Source of the DNA: Azospirillum tabaci
GTDB taxonomy: Bacteria; Pseudomonadota; Alphaproteobacteria; Azospirillales; Azospirillaceae
Length of the DNA stretch: 64,000 bases
NCBI RefSeq assembly: GCF_014596085.1
Contig: NZ_JACCJY010000037.1
Location: 1 to 64,000 of the forward strand
Reading direction: 5' to 3'
Position 1 is the first letter of the stretch. Each line of letters opens with the position of its first letter. Made by a program: the position numbers and the translations under genes. Of this stretch, positions 40,562 to 49,056 are shown one piece after another. Below the pieces are notes generated by a model. The model did no database searches. It saw only the letters and a program-made list of their open reading frames with translations, and was not told where the DNA came from.

Positions 40562-43500
40562 TCACTCCATCGGGCCCTTGTCGTGGACATAGCCGAGCAG
40601 ATCGACACCGGCAGGGCGCGCCTGTCCCTTGCGCAGCGCATCCGGGGAAAAGGTCCGGTACTTGAAGGGATCGCCCGGATCGGCATCGCGCTCCTTCAGG
40701 TTTCCAGCTTCGTGATGGGGCGCCAGCACGATCCGCCCTTCCGAAAACTTGACGACCCGCATGATCTGGCGGTCAGGGGCGATGCCCAGCGCCAGCAGAT
40801 CGCCCTTGAACAGCCTGAACAGCGGCGTGCCTGCATCGCCCGCCACCCGCCGGGCCGCCCAGTCCAGGAAGGGACGGCCATCCTCGGCCCGCGCCGCACC
40901 GGTTTCCGCCACCCACGCCCGGTGAAGCTGGTACGCCTCGTGGGTGCTGACGATCCGGCCGGTCCAGCGCCCGCGCCCGTCGCGCAGGATCTCGTACCAG
41001 GCGTTGCTGTCGCCCTTGTAGAGCTTGAACATCGTTCCGGCGGGGTCGCGGACCGGGACGGGACTGCCCAGCTTGTCGAGCATCCGCACGCGGCGCACGG
41101 TCCCATTCGTCCATTCAAACCGGCTCATCGCCTCGGCGAAGCTGCGGCCCTGCGCGGCCTGCTCCGCGACATGGGCCTCCAGCGCCGCCGCCAGCTTGCG
41201 GTCGCGGATGTTTGGAAGATCCTTGGCGGTCAGGCCGGCCAGCGGTTTGCGCGTTACCACCAGATGGGTGCCGTCCGGCTGGACGCCGACCGGACCGTAG
41301 GCGGTGTCGTTGTGCATGCGGGCCTGCCAGCCATGCTCCGCCTTATGGGAGACGACGATGCCGCGCACCTTGTCGCGCACCTGATCGCCGAACGACGCGC
41401 CGCCCAACCCGTCGAACGGATCGGGGAGGCCATCGAACAGGCGCTCCAGTTCGTTGACCTCCGCCCGCTCCGCTGCCTTGGCCACCAATTGGACCAGCCG
41501 CTGGTCGATGACGCCCAGCACCGCGGCGTCGATGGCGTGATGCCGGTGGTCGCCCCGGTTCTTGAGGTTCGAGTCCGACAGGATCTTGTTCAGCCCCCAG
41601 CGCGCCCGCAGCATCGCCGTCAGCCGGCCGGGCGCCACCCGGACCTTTTCCAGTGGCACGATGCTGCCGAGATACTGCCGGGCGATGCGTGACAAATGCC
41701 GGGTTTCGACGAGCTGGCGGGCCAGGAAACCTTTCTCGCCGTCGAAGCGCTCCATCGCGTCGGGCAGGAAGCGCCAGCGCTTATTCCGGGGCAGCAGCGC
41801 CGCCCGCTCCGCGATGGCGTCCCAGTCGTAGCCGTCCACCGGAACGGCGCCGAACGCCTCCCAGGGCGAACGGTTGCGCTTGAACCGGTTGGCGGCGCGC
41901 GCGCAGACGATCTTGTTGTCGGCGCCGTCGCTGAGCGTCTTGCTGAAGGGGAGGATGTGATCAATGTCCACGTCGCCTCGCAGCAGGCGCGTCAAGCTGA
42001 TGACCTCCCCCGTGTAGACGCACACGCGGGCCAAGCCATGCTGGGGCAACTCCTCCCACAGCCGCATGCGCAGAAGCGATTCGGCCTTCACCTCGACGCC
42101 AAGTTCCTGCAGTTGCCGGACTCGCTCCTCGTTCTTGCGCTGGTTCTGCGCCTGATCGCGCTGGGTCCGGTCGCGTTCGTCGCGGCTCTGCTTCAGGTCG
42201 CGGGCCAGTTCGACGACGATCTCCTCCGGCTTGCCCCAGCGCTCGATGATCTTGTTGACCAGCTTGCGCAGCTCGTTCAGGCCGATGTGGACGGTCGGGT
42301 TGGGAAAGCGCCCGAGTCGCAACTCCGGGGGATCATCCAGTTCGCCGGTGCCGAAGGCGATGAAGCGCTCCAGCGGCTCGCCGTAATACGGCAAGGCGTC
42401 GAGCAGCCTGTCCGGCCGGAAGTCGGAATGGTGGAGGCCCAGCGCCTCGACGGCCTCGCTGTAGTTCAGATGGCGGTCGCGCATCAGCGGGACGACCTCC
42501 TCCAGTGCCTTCTCGCTGAGGCGGCAATAGCCCTCGGGCAGGCCCGGCCGTTCCGCCGTAAGGGTGGCGACTTCCCAGCTCAGGCCGAGTTCGGACACCA
42601 GCCAAGCGGCCAGTTCCCCCTCGTCCTCGGTGTCGAGCAGGCGGCCGACGATGTCGCGCTGGCGGTCCGGCGGCAGATCGTGCCACGCAGCGCCGATGCG
42701 CCGCCTCTTACCCTTCTCGGCCGATAGGGCATCGGCGACGGCGTCGCCCTTCAGGCGGTCGCGCTTGCCGTCCTCCAGGTTGATCGCCACGTCGGACGGC
42801 AGCTTCAGATCCTTGGCCAGCGCCTTGAATGTCAGATCGCCCTTGCGGCAAAGCCGTTCGAACAGGCTGGCGCTCTGGTCGCGCGTCAGGCCCCAGGGGA
42901 TTTCGCCCGGCCGGTTGAAGCGCAGGTTGGCGAGTTCCGTCAGGATGCGGAACTGCTGGGCGATGGGCAGCGCCCAGGGTGCGCGCTCCTCCGCCGGGAA
43001 GAGAGTGCATTTGCCGGGCCGAACCGGGCGCAGAGGGCGCTGGTAGAAGATGATCGCCTCGATTCGGTCCCACTGCGCTGGCGACAGATCCGGATGGTGC
43101 GGAGCTTGTGCGGCACGGATCGCCTGAAACTCCTCATGGACCAGGGCGCGGTCGGGATAGAAGCCGTAGAATGCCTTGGCGCCGCTGCCGGACAGCCGCG
43201 CCCGCACCGGCTGGCGCTTCGCATGCCGCGCCGCGAGCCACGCCCCCAAGGTTTCCGCTCCACTCTCCTGAAGCTGAGCCTTCAGGGCGGAGACGCCGGT
43301 CTTGACCTTGCCGGCCTCCGCTTCGTCGCCAGCGGCCTTGCGATTGCTCTTGAAGCCGCGCCGCTGGTTCAAGTGGAACAGGGCACGGCCGAGTTCCGGC
43401 GCTGGCAGAGGTTCCGCCACGGCGTGCGCCCGTAGCGTATAGGGATCGGTGTGTTCCAGGGCCTTGCGGGCATCCTCTTCCGCCGGCATCAGGCCACCGG

Positions 43501-43750
43501 CGATCAGCGCGGTCATCAGCGCCGACCGCCGCCGCAGATAGCGGTCACGCCGCCGTCGCATCGAGCGCGCCAGCCGGCGGTCTGCGGCCAAGGACTCCTG
43601 GGATTTAGGATCGCGCCCGTCGGGGAAGATCCGCACGCCCATCCGCCGCACCGCGCAGGGCCGCCCGTCACCGTTCAGGTCGAGCAGGCAGAAGCCGATG
43701 CTGTTGGTGCCGAGATCCAGGGAGAGGCGGTAGCGAAGACGCTCGGACAT
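40562..43750 (-). CDS. cas9: Type II-C CRISPR effector nuclease Cas9
   Basis: A 1062-residue compact Cas9, starting at the ATG at 43750 that has GGAGG 9 bp upstream (a GTG at 43771 lacks one). RuvC-I is YRLSLDLGTNSIGFCLLDL with D12. The arginine-rich bridge helix is RRLARSMRRRRDRYLRRRSA. RuvC-II is IVVELARDLKQSRDERD (E near 514). The HNH domain is VDIDHILPFSKTLSDGADN (H near 597), then NRFKRNRSPWEAFG. RuvC-III is DHRHHAIDAAVLGVI (near 738). All catalytic residues are present and the frame is intact, so the nuclease should be active. It uses the dual crRNA-tracrRNA guide encoded nearby. Confidence 0.97.
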   Translation of the reverse strand: MSERLRYRLSLDLGTNSIGFCLLDLNGDGRPCAVRRMGVRIFPDGRDPKSQESLAADRRLARSMRRRRDRYLRRRSALMTALIAGGLMPAEEDARKALEHTDPYTLRAHAVAEPLPAPELGRALFHLNQRRGFKSNRKAAGDEAEAGKVKTGVSALKAQLQESGAETLGAWLAARHAKRQPVRARLSGSGAKAFYGFYPDRALVHEEFQAIRAAQAPHHPDLSPAQWDRIEAIIFYQRPLRPVRPGKCTLFPAEERAPWALPIAQQFRILTELANLRFNRPGEIPWGLTRDQSASLFERLCRKGDLTFKALAKDLKLPSDVAINLEDGKRDRLKGDAVADALSAEKGKRRRIGAAWHDLPPDRQRDIVGRLLDTEDEGELAAWLVSELGLSWEVATLTAERPGLPEGYCRLSEKALEEVVPLMRDRHLNYSEAVEALGLHHSDFRPDRLLDALPYYGEPLERFIAFGTGELDDPPELRLGRFPNPTVHIGLNELRKLVNKIIERWGKPEEIVVELARDLKQSRDERDRTQRDQAQNQRKNEERVRQLQELGVEVKAESLLRMRLWEELPQHGLARVCVYTGEVISLTRLLRGDVDIDHILPFSKTLSDGADNKIVCARAANRFKRNRSPWEAFGAVPVDGYDWDAIAERAALLPRNKRWRFLPDAMERFDGEKGFLARQLVETRHLSRIARQYLGSIVPLEKVRVAPGRLTAMLRARWGLNKILSDSNLKNRGDHRHHAIDAAVLGVIDQRLVQLVAKAAERAEVNELERLFDGLPDPFDGLGGASFGDQVRDKVRGIVVSHKAEHGWQARMHNDTAYGPVGVQPDGTHLVVTRKPLAGLTAKDLPNIRDRKLAAALEAHVAEQAAQGRSFAEAMSRFEWTNGTVRRVRMLDKLGSPVPVRDPAGTMFKLYKGDSNAWYEILRDGRGRWTGRIVSTHEAYQLHRAWVAETGAARAEDGRPFLDWAARRVAGDAGTPLFRLFKGDLLALGIAPDRQIMRVVKFSEGRIVLAPHHEAGNLKERDADPGDPFKYRTFSPDALRKGQARPAGVDLLGYVHDKGPME

Positions 43751-43911
43751 GCTGGATTTCCTCCAAGGCACGATAAGATGGAAAAGTTGTTCGCCTTGGC
43801 GAAGAAATTACCATGATACTTCCGTTTTAAACGTACATTCTCGAATGATCGACACAGGCTTGACGTGCAGTCAGTTCCATGAAATTCTGAGAGTGGAATG
43901 ACAATCACCTT
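43751..43911. promoter_or_regulatory. Divergent control region of cas9 and tracrRNA
   Basis: Non-coding stretch between the leftward cas operon and the rightward tracrRNA. A plus-strand -10-like GACAAT (43900-43905) would start transcription near 43912, just before the anti-repeat. A TTGACG (43860-43865) with a weak AATTCT 17 bp on could give an earlier start. No clear leftward promoter for cas9 stands out. Confidence 0.4.
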
Positions 43912-44013
43912 GCTTAGCCGCTGGGGGATCGGGGTCCTTCCGTTAACACGTCGCGGAGGGTTTACCTCCGACGGCACAAGATGTGCGGCGGGCTTCGGCC
44001 CGCCGCGTTTCTT
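43912..44013 (+). ncRNA. tracrRNA of the type II-C system
   Basis: Positions 43915-43937 are a 23-base exact reverse complement of repeat positions 10-32 (TAGCCGCTGGGGG to ATCGGGGTCC). The following CCGTTAAC can also pair with the repeat 5-prime end around a bulge. Downstream is the stem GTCGCGGAGG / CCTCCGAC, then an AAGATGTGC segment also found in the Neisseria meningitidis tracrRNA, and finally a GC-rich terminator hairpin. The 5-prime end is estimated from the -10-like box. It directs crRNA maturation by RNase III and Cas9 loading. Confidence 0.88.
43985..44013 (+). terminator. tracrRNA terminator
   Basis: A 9-bp perfect stem GCGGCGGGC / GCCCGCCGC closed by a TTCG tetraloop is followed by GTTTCTT. 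It ends the tracrRNA. Confidence 0.88.
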
Positions 44014-44163
44014 AAGATTGGGTCGTGGGTGATAGAAATAGCGCCACCTCAGTCGTGTCCTGCGCGACGCTCCCATTGAGGATTGCGCTGGGCGGTCCGG
44101 CGAATCGCTCGGCCTATAGGTAGGCCAGCAAATGGTCATCGTACTTAGCCGGCACGTTGTCGC

Positions 44164-47100
44164 TCAGTGCCAATCGGCGAGAGGCACAACTGATTTCTCC
44201 CAGATCGCTTTAGCGCGGGCCAGGAGCGGCGCCGCCTCGTCCACCCGCCCTTGCTCCTCATACAGCATGCCGAGATTGTGGAGGCTTATCGCCGTATCAG
44301 GATGATCGGGACCGAGCGTCGTTTCCCGAATCGCCAAGGCGCGAGCCAGGAGCGGCACCGCCTCGTCCAGTCGCCCCTGCTGCCGGAACAACCCAGCGAG
44401 ATTGTTGAGGCCGGCGGCGGTGTTGGAATGGTCAGGGCCTAACTTCGCAATCCAGATTGCCAGGGCGCGGGTGATGAGTTGAGCCGCCTCGTCCAAATGG
44501 TCCTGACGAGCGTGAAGCATTCCTAGATTGTTGAGGCTGGTGGCAGTATCTAGATGGTCGGGTCCTAGCTTCGTCTCTCGGATCACTACAGCGCGGGTGA
44601 GAAGCGGTGCCGCCTCATCCAACCGGCCCTGTTCCAGGTACAGCGTGCCGAGACCGTCAAGTACGACGGCGGTGCTGGGATGGTTAGGGTCTTTCGCATC
44701 CCAGATCGCCAGGGCGCGGACGAGGAGCGGGGCTGCCACGCCCCGCTGGCGCTGGGATCGGTACAGTATGCCGAGACTGTAGAGGCTGGTGGCAGTGTCG
44801 GAATGGTCGGGGCCGAGCACCATCTCACGGATCGTCAGAGCGCGGGCCAGGAGCGGCGCCGCATCGTCCAGTTGGCCCTGTTCATAGTACAGCGTGCCTA
44901 GATTGTTGAGGCTGGTGGCGGTGTCGGGATGGTCGGGGCCGAGCGCTTTCTCGCGGATCACTACAGCGCGGGCGAGAAGCGGTGCCGCCTCATCCAGCCG
45001 GCCGTGTTCTAGGTACAGCGAGCCTAGACTATCGAGGCTGGCGGCAGTGCTGGAATGGTCAGGGCCTAGCTTCGCATCCCGGATCACCACAGCGCGGGCG
45101 AGAAGCGGTACCGCCTCATCCCGCTGGCCCTTGGCTCGGTATACCCCGGCGAGACTCATAAGGCTGGTAGCAGTGTTAGGATGGTCGGGGCCGAGCACCT
45201 TCTCACGGATCGTCAGAGCGCGGGCCAGGAGCGGCGCCGCATCGTCCAGTTGGCCCTGTTCATAGTACAGCGTGCCTAGATTGTTGAGGCTGGTGGCGGT
45301 GTCGGGATGGTCGGGGCCGAGCGCTTTCTCTCGGATCTTCAGGGCGCGGACGAAGAGCGCAGCTGCCTCGTCCAACTTGCGCTGGTCACGGTACAGCCCG
45401 GCAAGATTGTTGAGACCGAGGGCAATCTCGTTATGGTCGGAGCCGAAAAATTTCTCGCGGATCTTCAGGGCGCGGGCCATGAGCGGAACGGCCTCGTCCA
45501 ACTGCTCCAGGTCACGGTACAGCGTAGCAAGATTGTTGAGGCCGTTGGCGGTGTCGGGATGGTCGGGGCCGAGCGCTTTCTCGCGGATCTTCAGGACGCG
45601 GGCTAAGAGCGGAACCGCCTCGTCCAGCCGGCCCAGGTCACGATACAGCCCGGCGAGATTGTTGAGGCCGAGGGCGGTTAGGAGATGGTCGGGGCCGAGC
45701 ACATTCTCTCTGATCTTCAGGGAGCGGGTGAAGAGCGAGCAAGACGCCACGTAGGCGCCAAGCGCTACTTGCCAGTGGGACGCAACACGTCCCAAGAGGT
45801 CGCTCACTGCCAACTCCACGTGCTCAGGAAGCCCTGCCTCGGCGTCAAGCAGAGGCATGACCAATCCGTCCAGTCGCCGCGCCCGCTGCCACGTTTCCGG
45901 GTCGCTGTACAAGTTAGTCGGGTATACCGTGTGTAGAGCCCGGATCAGCCCGCCACGCATCTTATCGTGGGCATCGGCCGTTGTTCGCGCCGCTGCGACT
46001 TCCCTTACAAGCCGATGCACCAGGACCGTTTCCGTCGTCACGGCCGGTGTGCGCTCGTCCGCGATTGTCTCGCGTCTCACCAATGCCAGGGACCGAAGCG
46101 CCGCTATTGCTTCGTCGAGCCCATCGCCGTCGAGCAGCGCATCCAAGGGCGATCCAAGGCTCGAAAACCCTTCCCGCAGCAGGAACAACGGGATCGGCTC
46201 CGGTGCCAGCAGAGCGAGATGTCCGATCAGCGACTCGGCCGCTGGATTCAGGATGGCGGCGGCCTCGATAGCCAGAGCGAAGGTCGCCGCCACTGTCCGG
46301 CCTTCGTGGTACTCCGCCGGGGCATCGCGAGGATCACCAAGCATGGCCACCGACCGGGCGGCGAAGCGCTGGTGATATTCCGCCAAGGCGATCTCCAGCC
46401 GCTCACAATAGGCGGCGGCCTGCTCATGGGCCAACGGCAGGCCGCCCAGCGCGTCCGACAATGCCTCGGCCGCCGTTCGCTCCCCTGTTCGGCCGGTGCG
46501 AGCGATCAGATAATCCGCGCCAACGGTAACAGGCCAGACGGTAATCTCGACCGGCTCGGCCACCCTCCGCCAATCCGGAGCATTGGAGGTGATGAGAACC
46601 CGCGCGGCTCCGCCGCGTGGCAGATACGGGGACAACTGCCGGTCGTTAAGGGCGTTGTCGTAGATCAGCAGTAGGCCGTCGCCCTCGTCCCGCACCCGGT
46701 CCAAGACCATAGCCACAGCCCGTTCCTCCTCCAGCTCGGAATCGACCCAGGCGAGTCGCAGCCCCAGCGCGACTAGATCAGCGCGCAAGCCCGGCTCCGT
46801 CCCGGCCCGAATCCACCATATGGCGCGGTGGTCGGTCCGGTGCCGCTCGGCATAGGCCGCCGCAAGCGTCGTCTTGCCCACGCCGCGCAGACCGTGCAGC
46901 GCCGTAATGGCCACCCGTCCCGCATTGCGTCCGAATGCCGCTTGGAGGGCAGCCAGGGCGTCGTCGCGGCCCAAGAAATGGGCTGGCTCGCGGATCGGCA
47001 CGTTGGTGATCGCAGCACGGTTGCGGCCCTCTCCACCGAGCCCCTCGACGATCACCCGGACTGACGCTTCCGAAGCGCATTGTTTCGCAGGCTGCAGGGC

Positions 47101-47961
47101 GCCTCTGGAATGCATGATGGTCAGGATCTCATCGACCTTGGTTTCCGTCTGTCCGGCGCGCTCCTCGATGCGATACACCGCCATGGCGGCAGCTCCGCTT
47201 AGCCGGTTCAGTGCGTCCAGCTGGGAGAGCATTGCCGAAAGCCCGCTGTCGACGCTTTCCAGCGCCGCCAGGGTCTGTTCGACGAGCGTTCCGGTCAGGG
47301 ACTGCGTTGCCGTATGGAACGCCGTGGTCGCCTGTGGATACTTTTTCGGATCCTTGAGCGTCTCGGCGAAGGAGGCGAAGACCAAATCGCCGAAGGAGCG
47401 TCGGTCACCACCACCCGTTTGCGCCAAGCCTTCGGCGGCGATGCGGACGAAGATAGGCGGCACTTCTGCGGGATTGCCCCCGGCAACCAAGTCGCCAAGG
47501 GTGCCGACAAAGCCAGCCGTGACCGCTCGCGCTCCATCGTCATGCTCTCCCATAGCGGCGGAAACCACCTCCGCCGCTCCCCGCACCACTAGTGGAAGAT
47601 GAGCGTCAATCGCGCTCGTGCCGGGTGCCGATCGGCGATCAAAGGTGGCATCGCGGATGGCGCGCAACTGGTTGATTGCCAATCTGTGGAAGCGGTCGAT
47701 GTCGGCACGCTGGACTTCAGTCCACTCCGGCGACTTGGCCGCCTTACGGCCGGCATTCAGGATGTGCTCAGCGGCTTCGATCCAGGCGACGCGCAGGACC
47801 CGAACCAAGTCGTGGTTGTCGGCGATGACTGCGAAGGGGTTGAGGTCTTGAAGCCGCTCTAGCGCCTGCTTCTTCCGATGTTCCGGAATCAATGCGAGAG
47901 TGGCTTTTGGCAAGGTGCCGAGAACGAAATCAAAAAACTTTTCCGTGAAAAGCACTGCCAT
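44164..47961 (-). CDS. STAND/NB-ARC-type NTPase with 12 TPR repeats, candidate defence protein
   Basis: A 1265-residue signal-transduction NTPase. Residues 1-310 are an unassigned helical domain. The NTPase core has Walker A LHGLRGVGKTTLAAAYAE near residue 360 and Walker B DGLLLIYDNALND near residue 434, followed by a winged-helix region with GGLPLAHEQAAAY (the GLPLA motif of NB-ARC proteins). From about residue 740 to the end are 12 TPR units of 42 residues with core ALGPDHPDTATSLNNLGTLY. NLR-like STAND proteins with sensor repeats trigger abortive infection in bacteria. It sits directly beside the CRISPR-Cas locus; no nuclease or other effector motif is seen. Confidence 0.82.
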   Translation of the reverse strand: MAVLFTEKFFDFVLGTLPKATLALIPEHRKKQALERLQDLNPFAVIADNHDLVRVLRVAWIEAAEHILNAGRKAAKSPEWTEVQRADIDRFHRLAINQLRAIRDATFDRRSAPGTSAIDAHLPLVVRGAAEVVSAAMGEHDDGARAVTAGFVGTLGDLVAGGNPAEVPPIFVRIAAEGLAQTGGGDRRSFGDLVFASFAETLKDPKKYPQATTAFHTATQSLTGTLVEQTLAALESVDSGLSAMLSQLDALNRLSGAAAMAVYRIEERAGQTETKVDEILTIMHSRGALQPAKQCASEASVRVIVEGLGGEGRNRAAITNVPIREPAHFLGRDDALAALQAAFGRNAGRVAITALHGLRGVGKTTLAAAYAERHRTDHRAIWWIRAGTEPGLRADLVALGLRLAWVDSELEEERAVAMVLDRVRDEGDGLLLIYDNALNDRQLSPYLPRGGAARVLITSNAPDWRRVAEPVEITVWPVTVGADYLIARTGRTGERTAAEALSDALGGLPLAHEQAAAYCERLEIALAEYHQRFAARSVAMLGDPRDAPAEYHEGRTVAATFALAIEAAAILNPAAESLIGHLALLAPEPIPLFLLREGFSSLGSPLDALLDGDGLDEAIAALRSLALVRRETIADERTPAVTTETVLVHRLVREVAAARTTADAHDKMRGGLIRALHTVYPTNLYSDPETWQRARRLDGLVMPLLDAEAGLPEHVELAVSDLLGRVASHWQVALGAYVASCSLFTRSLKIRENVLGPDHLLTALGLNNLAGLYRDLGRLDEAVPLLARVLKIREKALGPDHPDTANGLNNLATLYRDLEQLDEAVPLMARALKIREKFFGSDHNEIALGLNNLAGLYRDQRKLDEAAALFVRALKIREKALGPDHPDTATSLNNLGTLYYEQGQLDDAAPLLARALTIREKVLGPDHPNTATSLMSLAGVYRAKGQRDEAVPLLARAVVIRDAKLGPDHSSTAASLDSLGSLYLEHGRLDEAAPLLARAVVIREKALGPDHPDTATSLNNLGTLYYEQGQLDDAAPLLARALTIREMVLGPDHSDTATSLYSLGILYRSQRQRGVAAPLLVRALAIWDAKDPNHPSTAVVLDGLGTLYLEQGRLDEAAPLLTRAVVIRETKLGPDHLDTATSLNNLGMLHARQDHLDEAAQLITRALAIWIAKLGPDHSNTAAGLNNLAGLFRQQGRLDEAVPLLARALAIRETTLGPDHPDTAISLHNLGMLYEEQGRVDEAAPLLARAKAIWEKSVVPLADWH
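44823..45330. repeat. 130-bp exact duplication within the TPR coding region
   Basis: The 130 bp at 44823-44952 recur identically at 45201-45330, 378 bp apart, which equals three TPR units. The units involved are the fourth and seventh. Conservation without any silent change implies a recent duplication or gene conversion. Confidence 0.85.
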
Positions 47962-48394
47962 CTCTCGTCTTTATCGTGGAAAATCTGCACCAACACCTTA
48001 CACCGCGCGTGTTGATGTGAAAAGAAGATGAATGAGGAGCCGTCACAACGTGGAAAGCTGTATTCAAAATTGTTCCGATTGACGTTTGTTCACTTATAAC
48101 TGACTGCAGCTGCGCTGAAAAATCCCAGCGTCCTAACAAGCATCAAAACACACCGCTGGTTCCCTATCCCTATAGAGTCACGGCGGACGCTCTTGACGAC
48201 GTGAGCTTTGCCACCGAACCGAGCGTCCTTGAAGGCCGCCCTCAGTACCCTCGCAAGCGAAGTGCTGCCCGTCCGGCCAGCCACAACCCATCCAGAGCAG
48301 CCTGCCGGTCCACCACGTCCATACCAGCCATCCTGGGTGTCGCCAGCACCGGAGCGCCGAGGCTGTTACCTACTTGTTACCTAGAAACGCGAAA
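47962..48394. other. Intergenic region upstream of the STAND gene
   Basis: About 430 bp with no convincing gene. The part next to the STAND gene is AT-richer than its surroundings and should hold its promoter. A tandem GTTACCTA pair occurs at 48366-48384. Two small open frames at 48090-48284 and 48201-48419 overlap each other on opposite strands and look spurious, or may be eroded remains of an integrated element beside tRNA-Val. Confidence 0.4.
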
Positions 48395-48414
48395 CGACCC
48401 CTCTCGGGGTCGTT
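48395..48414 (-). terminator. Terminator of tRNA-Val
   Basis: An 8-bp stem ACGACCCC / GGGGTCGT with a 4-nt loop. Leftward, it is followed by TTCGCGTTTC. It starts 27 bp past the tRNA 3-prime end. Confidence 0.7.
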
Positions 48415-48440
48415 CTTGATCGCTAAGCATTTGATTAGGC

Positions 48441-48515
48441 TGGTGGGCGATGAGGGTTTCGAACCCCCGACCCTCTCGGTGTAAACGAGATGCTCTACCG
48501 CTGAGCTAATCGCCC
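48441..48515 (-). tRNA. tRNA-Val (UAC)
   Basis: Cloverleaf on the minus strand: acceptor GGGCGAT pairs with ATCGCCC, the D arm is TAGCTCAGCGGTAGAGC, the anticodon stem-loop is TCTCG TTTACAC CGAGA (anticodon TAC) and the T arm is GGGGG TTCGAAA CCCTC. The terminal CCA is encoded. 75 nt. Confidence 0.97.
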
Positions 48516-48621
48516 GCGCCGCATCGTTGTCCAAACATTTCATCCGGACAACGCAAAGCCGGCCAGCTCGTGCCGACCGGCGCGCACTATGCCCGGATTG
48601 CCCCAACCGTTCAAGCCGTCA

Positions 48622-48894
48622 TCACTTCAGGCCGTCCTTCAGCGTCTTGCCCGGCTTGAACTTCGGTTGCTTCGACGCGGGAATGGCGATTTTCTCGCCG
48701 GTGCGCGGATTGCGGCCCTCGCTGGCGGCGCGTTCGGACACAGCGAACGTGCCGAAACCGATCAGACGAACCTCCTCCCCGTTTTTCAGCGAGTCGGCAA
48801 TGCCGTCAAAAACGGCATCAACCGCCTTGGTCGCTTCAGTTTTGGACAAACCCACAGCATCGGCGACATGCGCCACCAGATCATTCTTATTCAC
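48622..48894 (-). CDS. hupB: DNA-binding protein HU
   Basis: A 90-residue HU/IHF-family nucleoid protein. It starts MNKNDLVAHVADAVGLSK, has the core NGEEVRLIGFGTFAVSER, the DNA-contacting arm GRNPRTGEKIAIPASKQPKF and the ending KPGKTLKDGLK. It bends and compacts DNA. It lies between tRNA-Val and lon, the common alphaproteobacterial arrangement downstream of lon. Length and motifs are normal. Confidence 0.97.
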   Translation of the reverse strand: MNKNDLVAHVADAVGLSKTEATKAVDAVFDGIADSLKNGEEVRLIGFGTFAVSERAASEGRNPRTGEKIAIPASKQPKFKPGKTLKDGLK

Positions 48895-48975
48895 TTACTC
48901 CCCCTTCTCAATCCGGCGAAGAAAATGGAAGAAAAGCCGCCCAGTGACTTCGCGCATTGAAACGATAAACGCGAC

Positions 48976-49010
48976 ATCGCCCGCCCGTCAATTGCAGACG
49001 GGCGGGCGAT
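48976..49010 (-). terminator. Hairpin between lon and hupB
   Basis: A perfect 14-bp stem ATCGCCCGCCCGTC / GACGGGCGGGCGAT with a 7-nt loop lies 46 bp past the lon stop. The leftward trailing sequence (GTCGCGTTTATCG) has only a short T-run. Terminator or attenuator before hupB. Confidence 0.6.
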
Positions 49011-49056
49011 GCGAAGCGTGGTGGAGCGTTAAGAGTGCTTTAAACGCCGGGCTCGA

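Noticed and set aside
33500-43953. TTAACACGTCG shared between the prophage-array junction (33500) and the tracrRNA (43943)
   Set aside because: An 11-base match between two places in 64 kb is expected by chance, and the surrounding bases differ.
48090-48419. Two small opposite-strand open frames beside tRNA-Val
   Set aside because: No ribosome sites, no family resemblance, and they overlap each other and a terminator; treated as non-coding.
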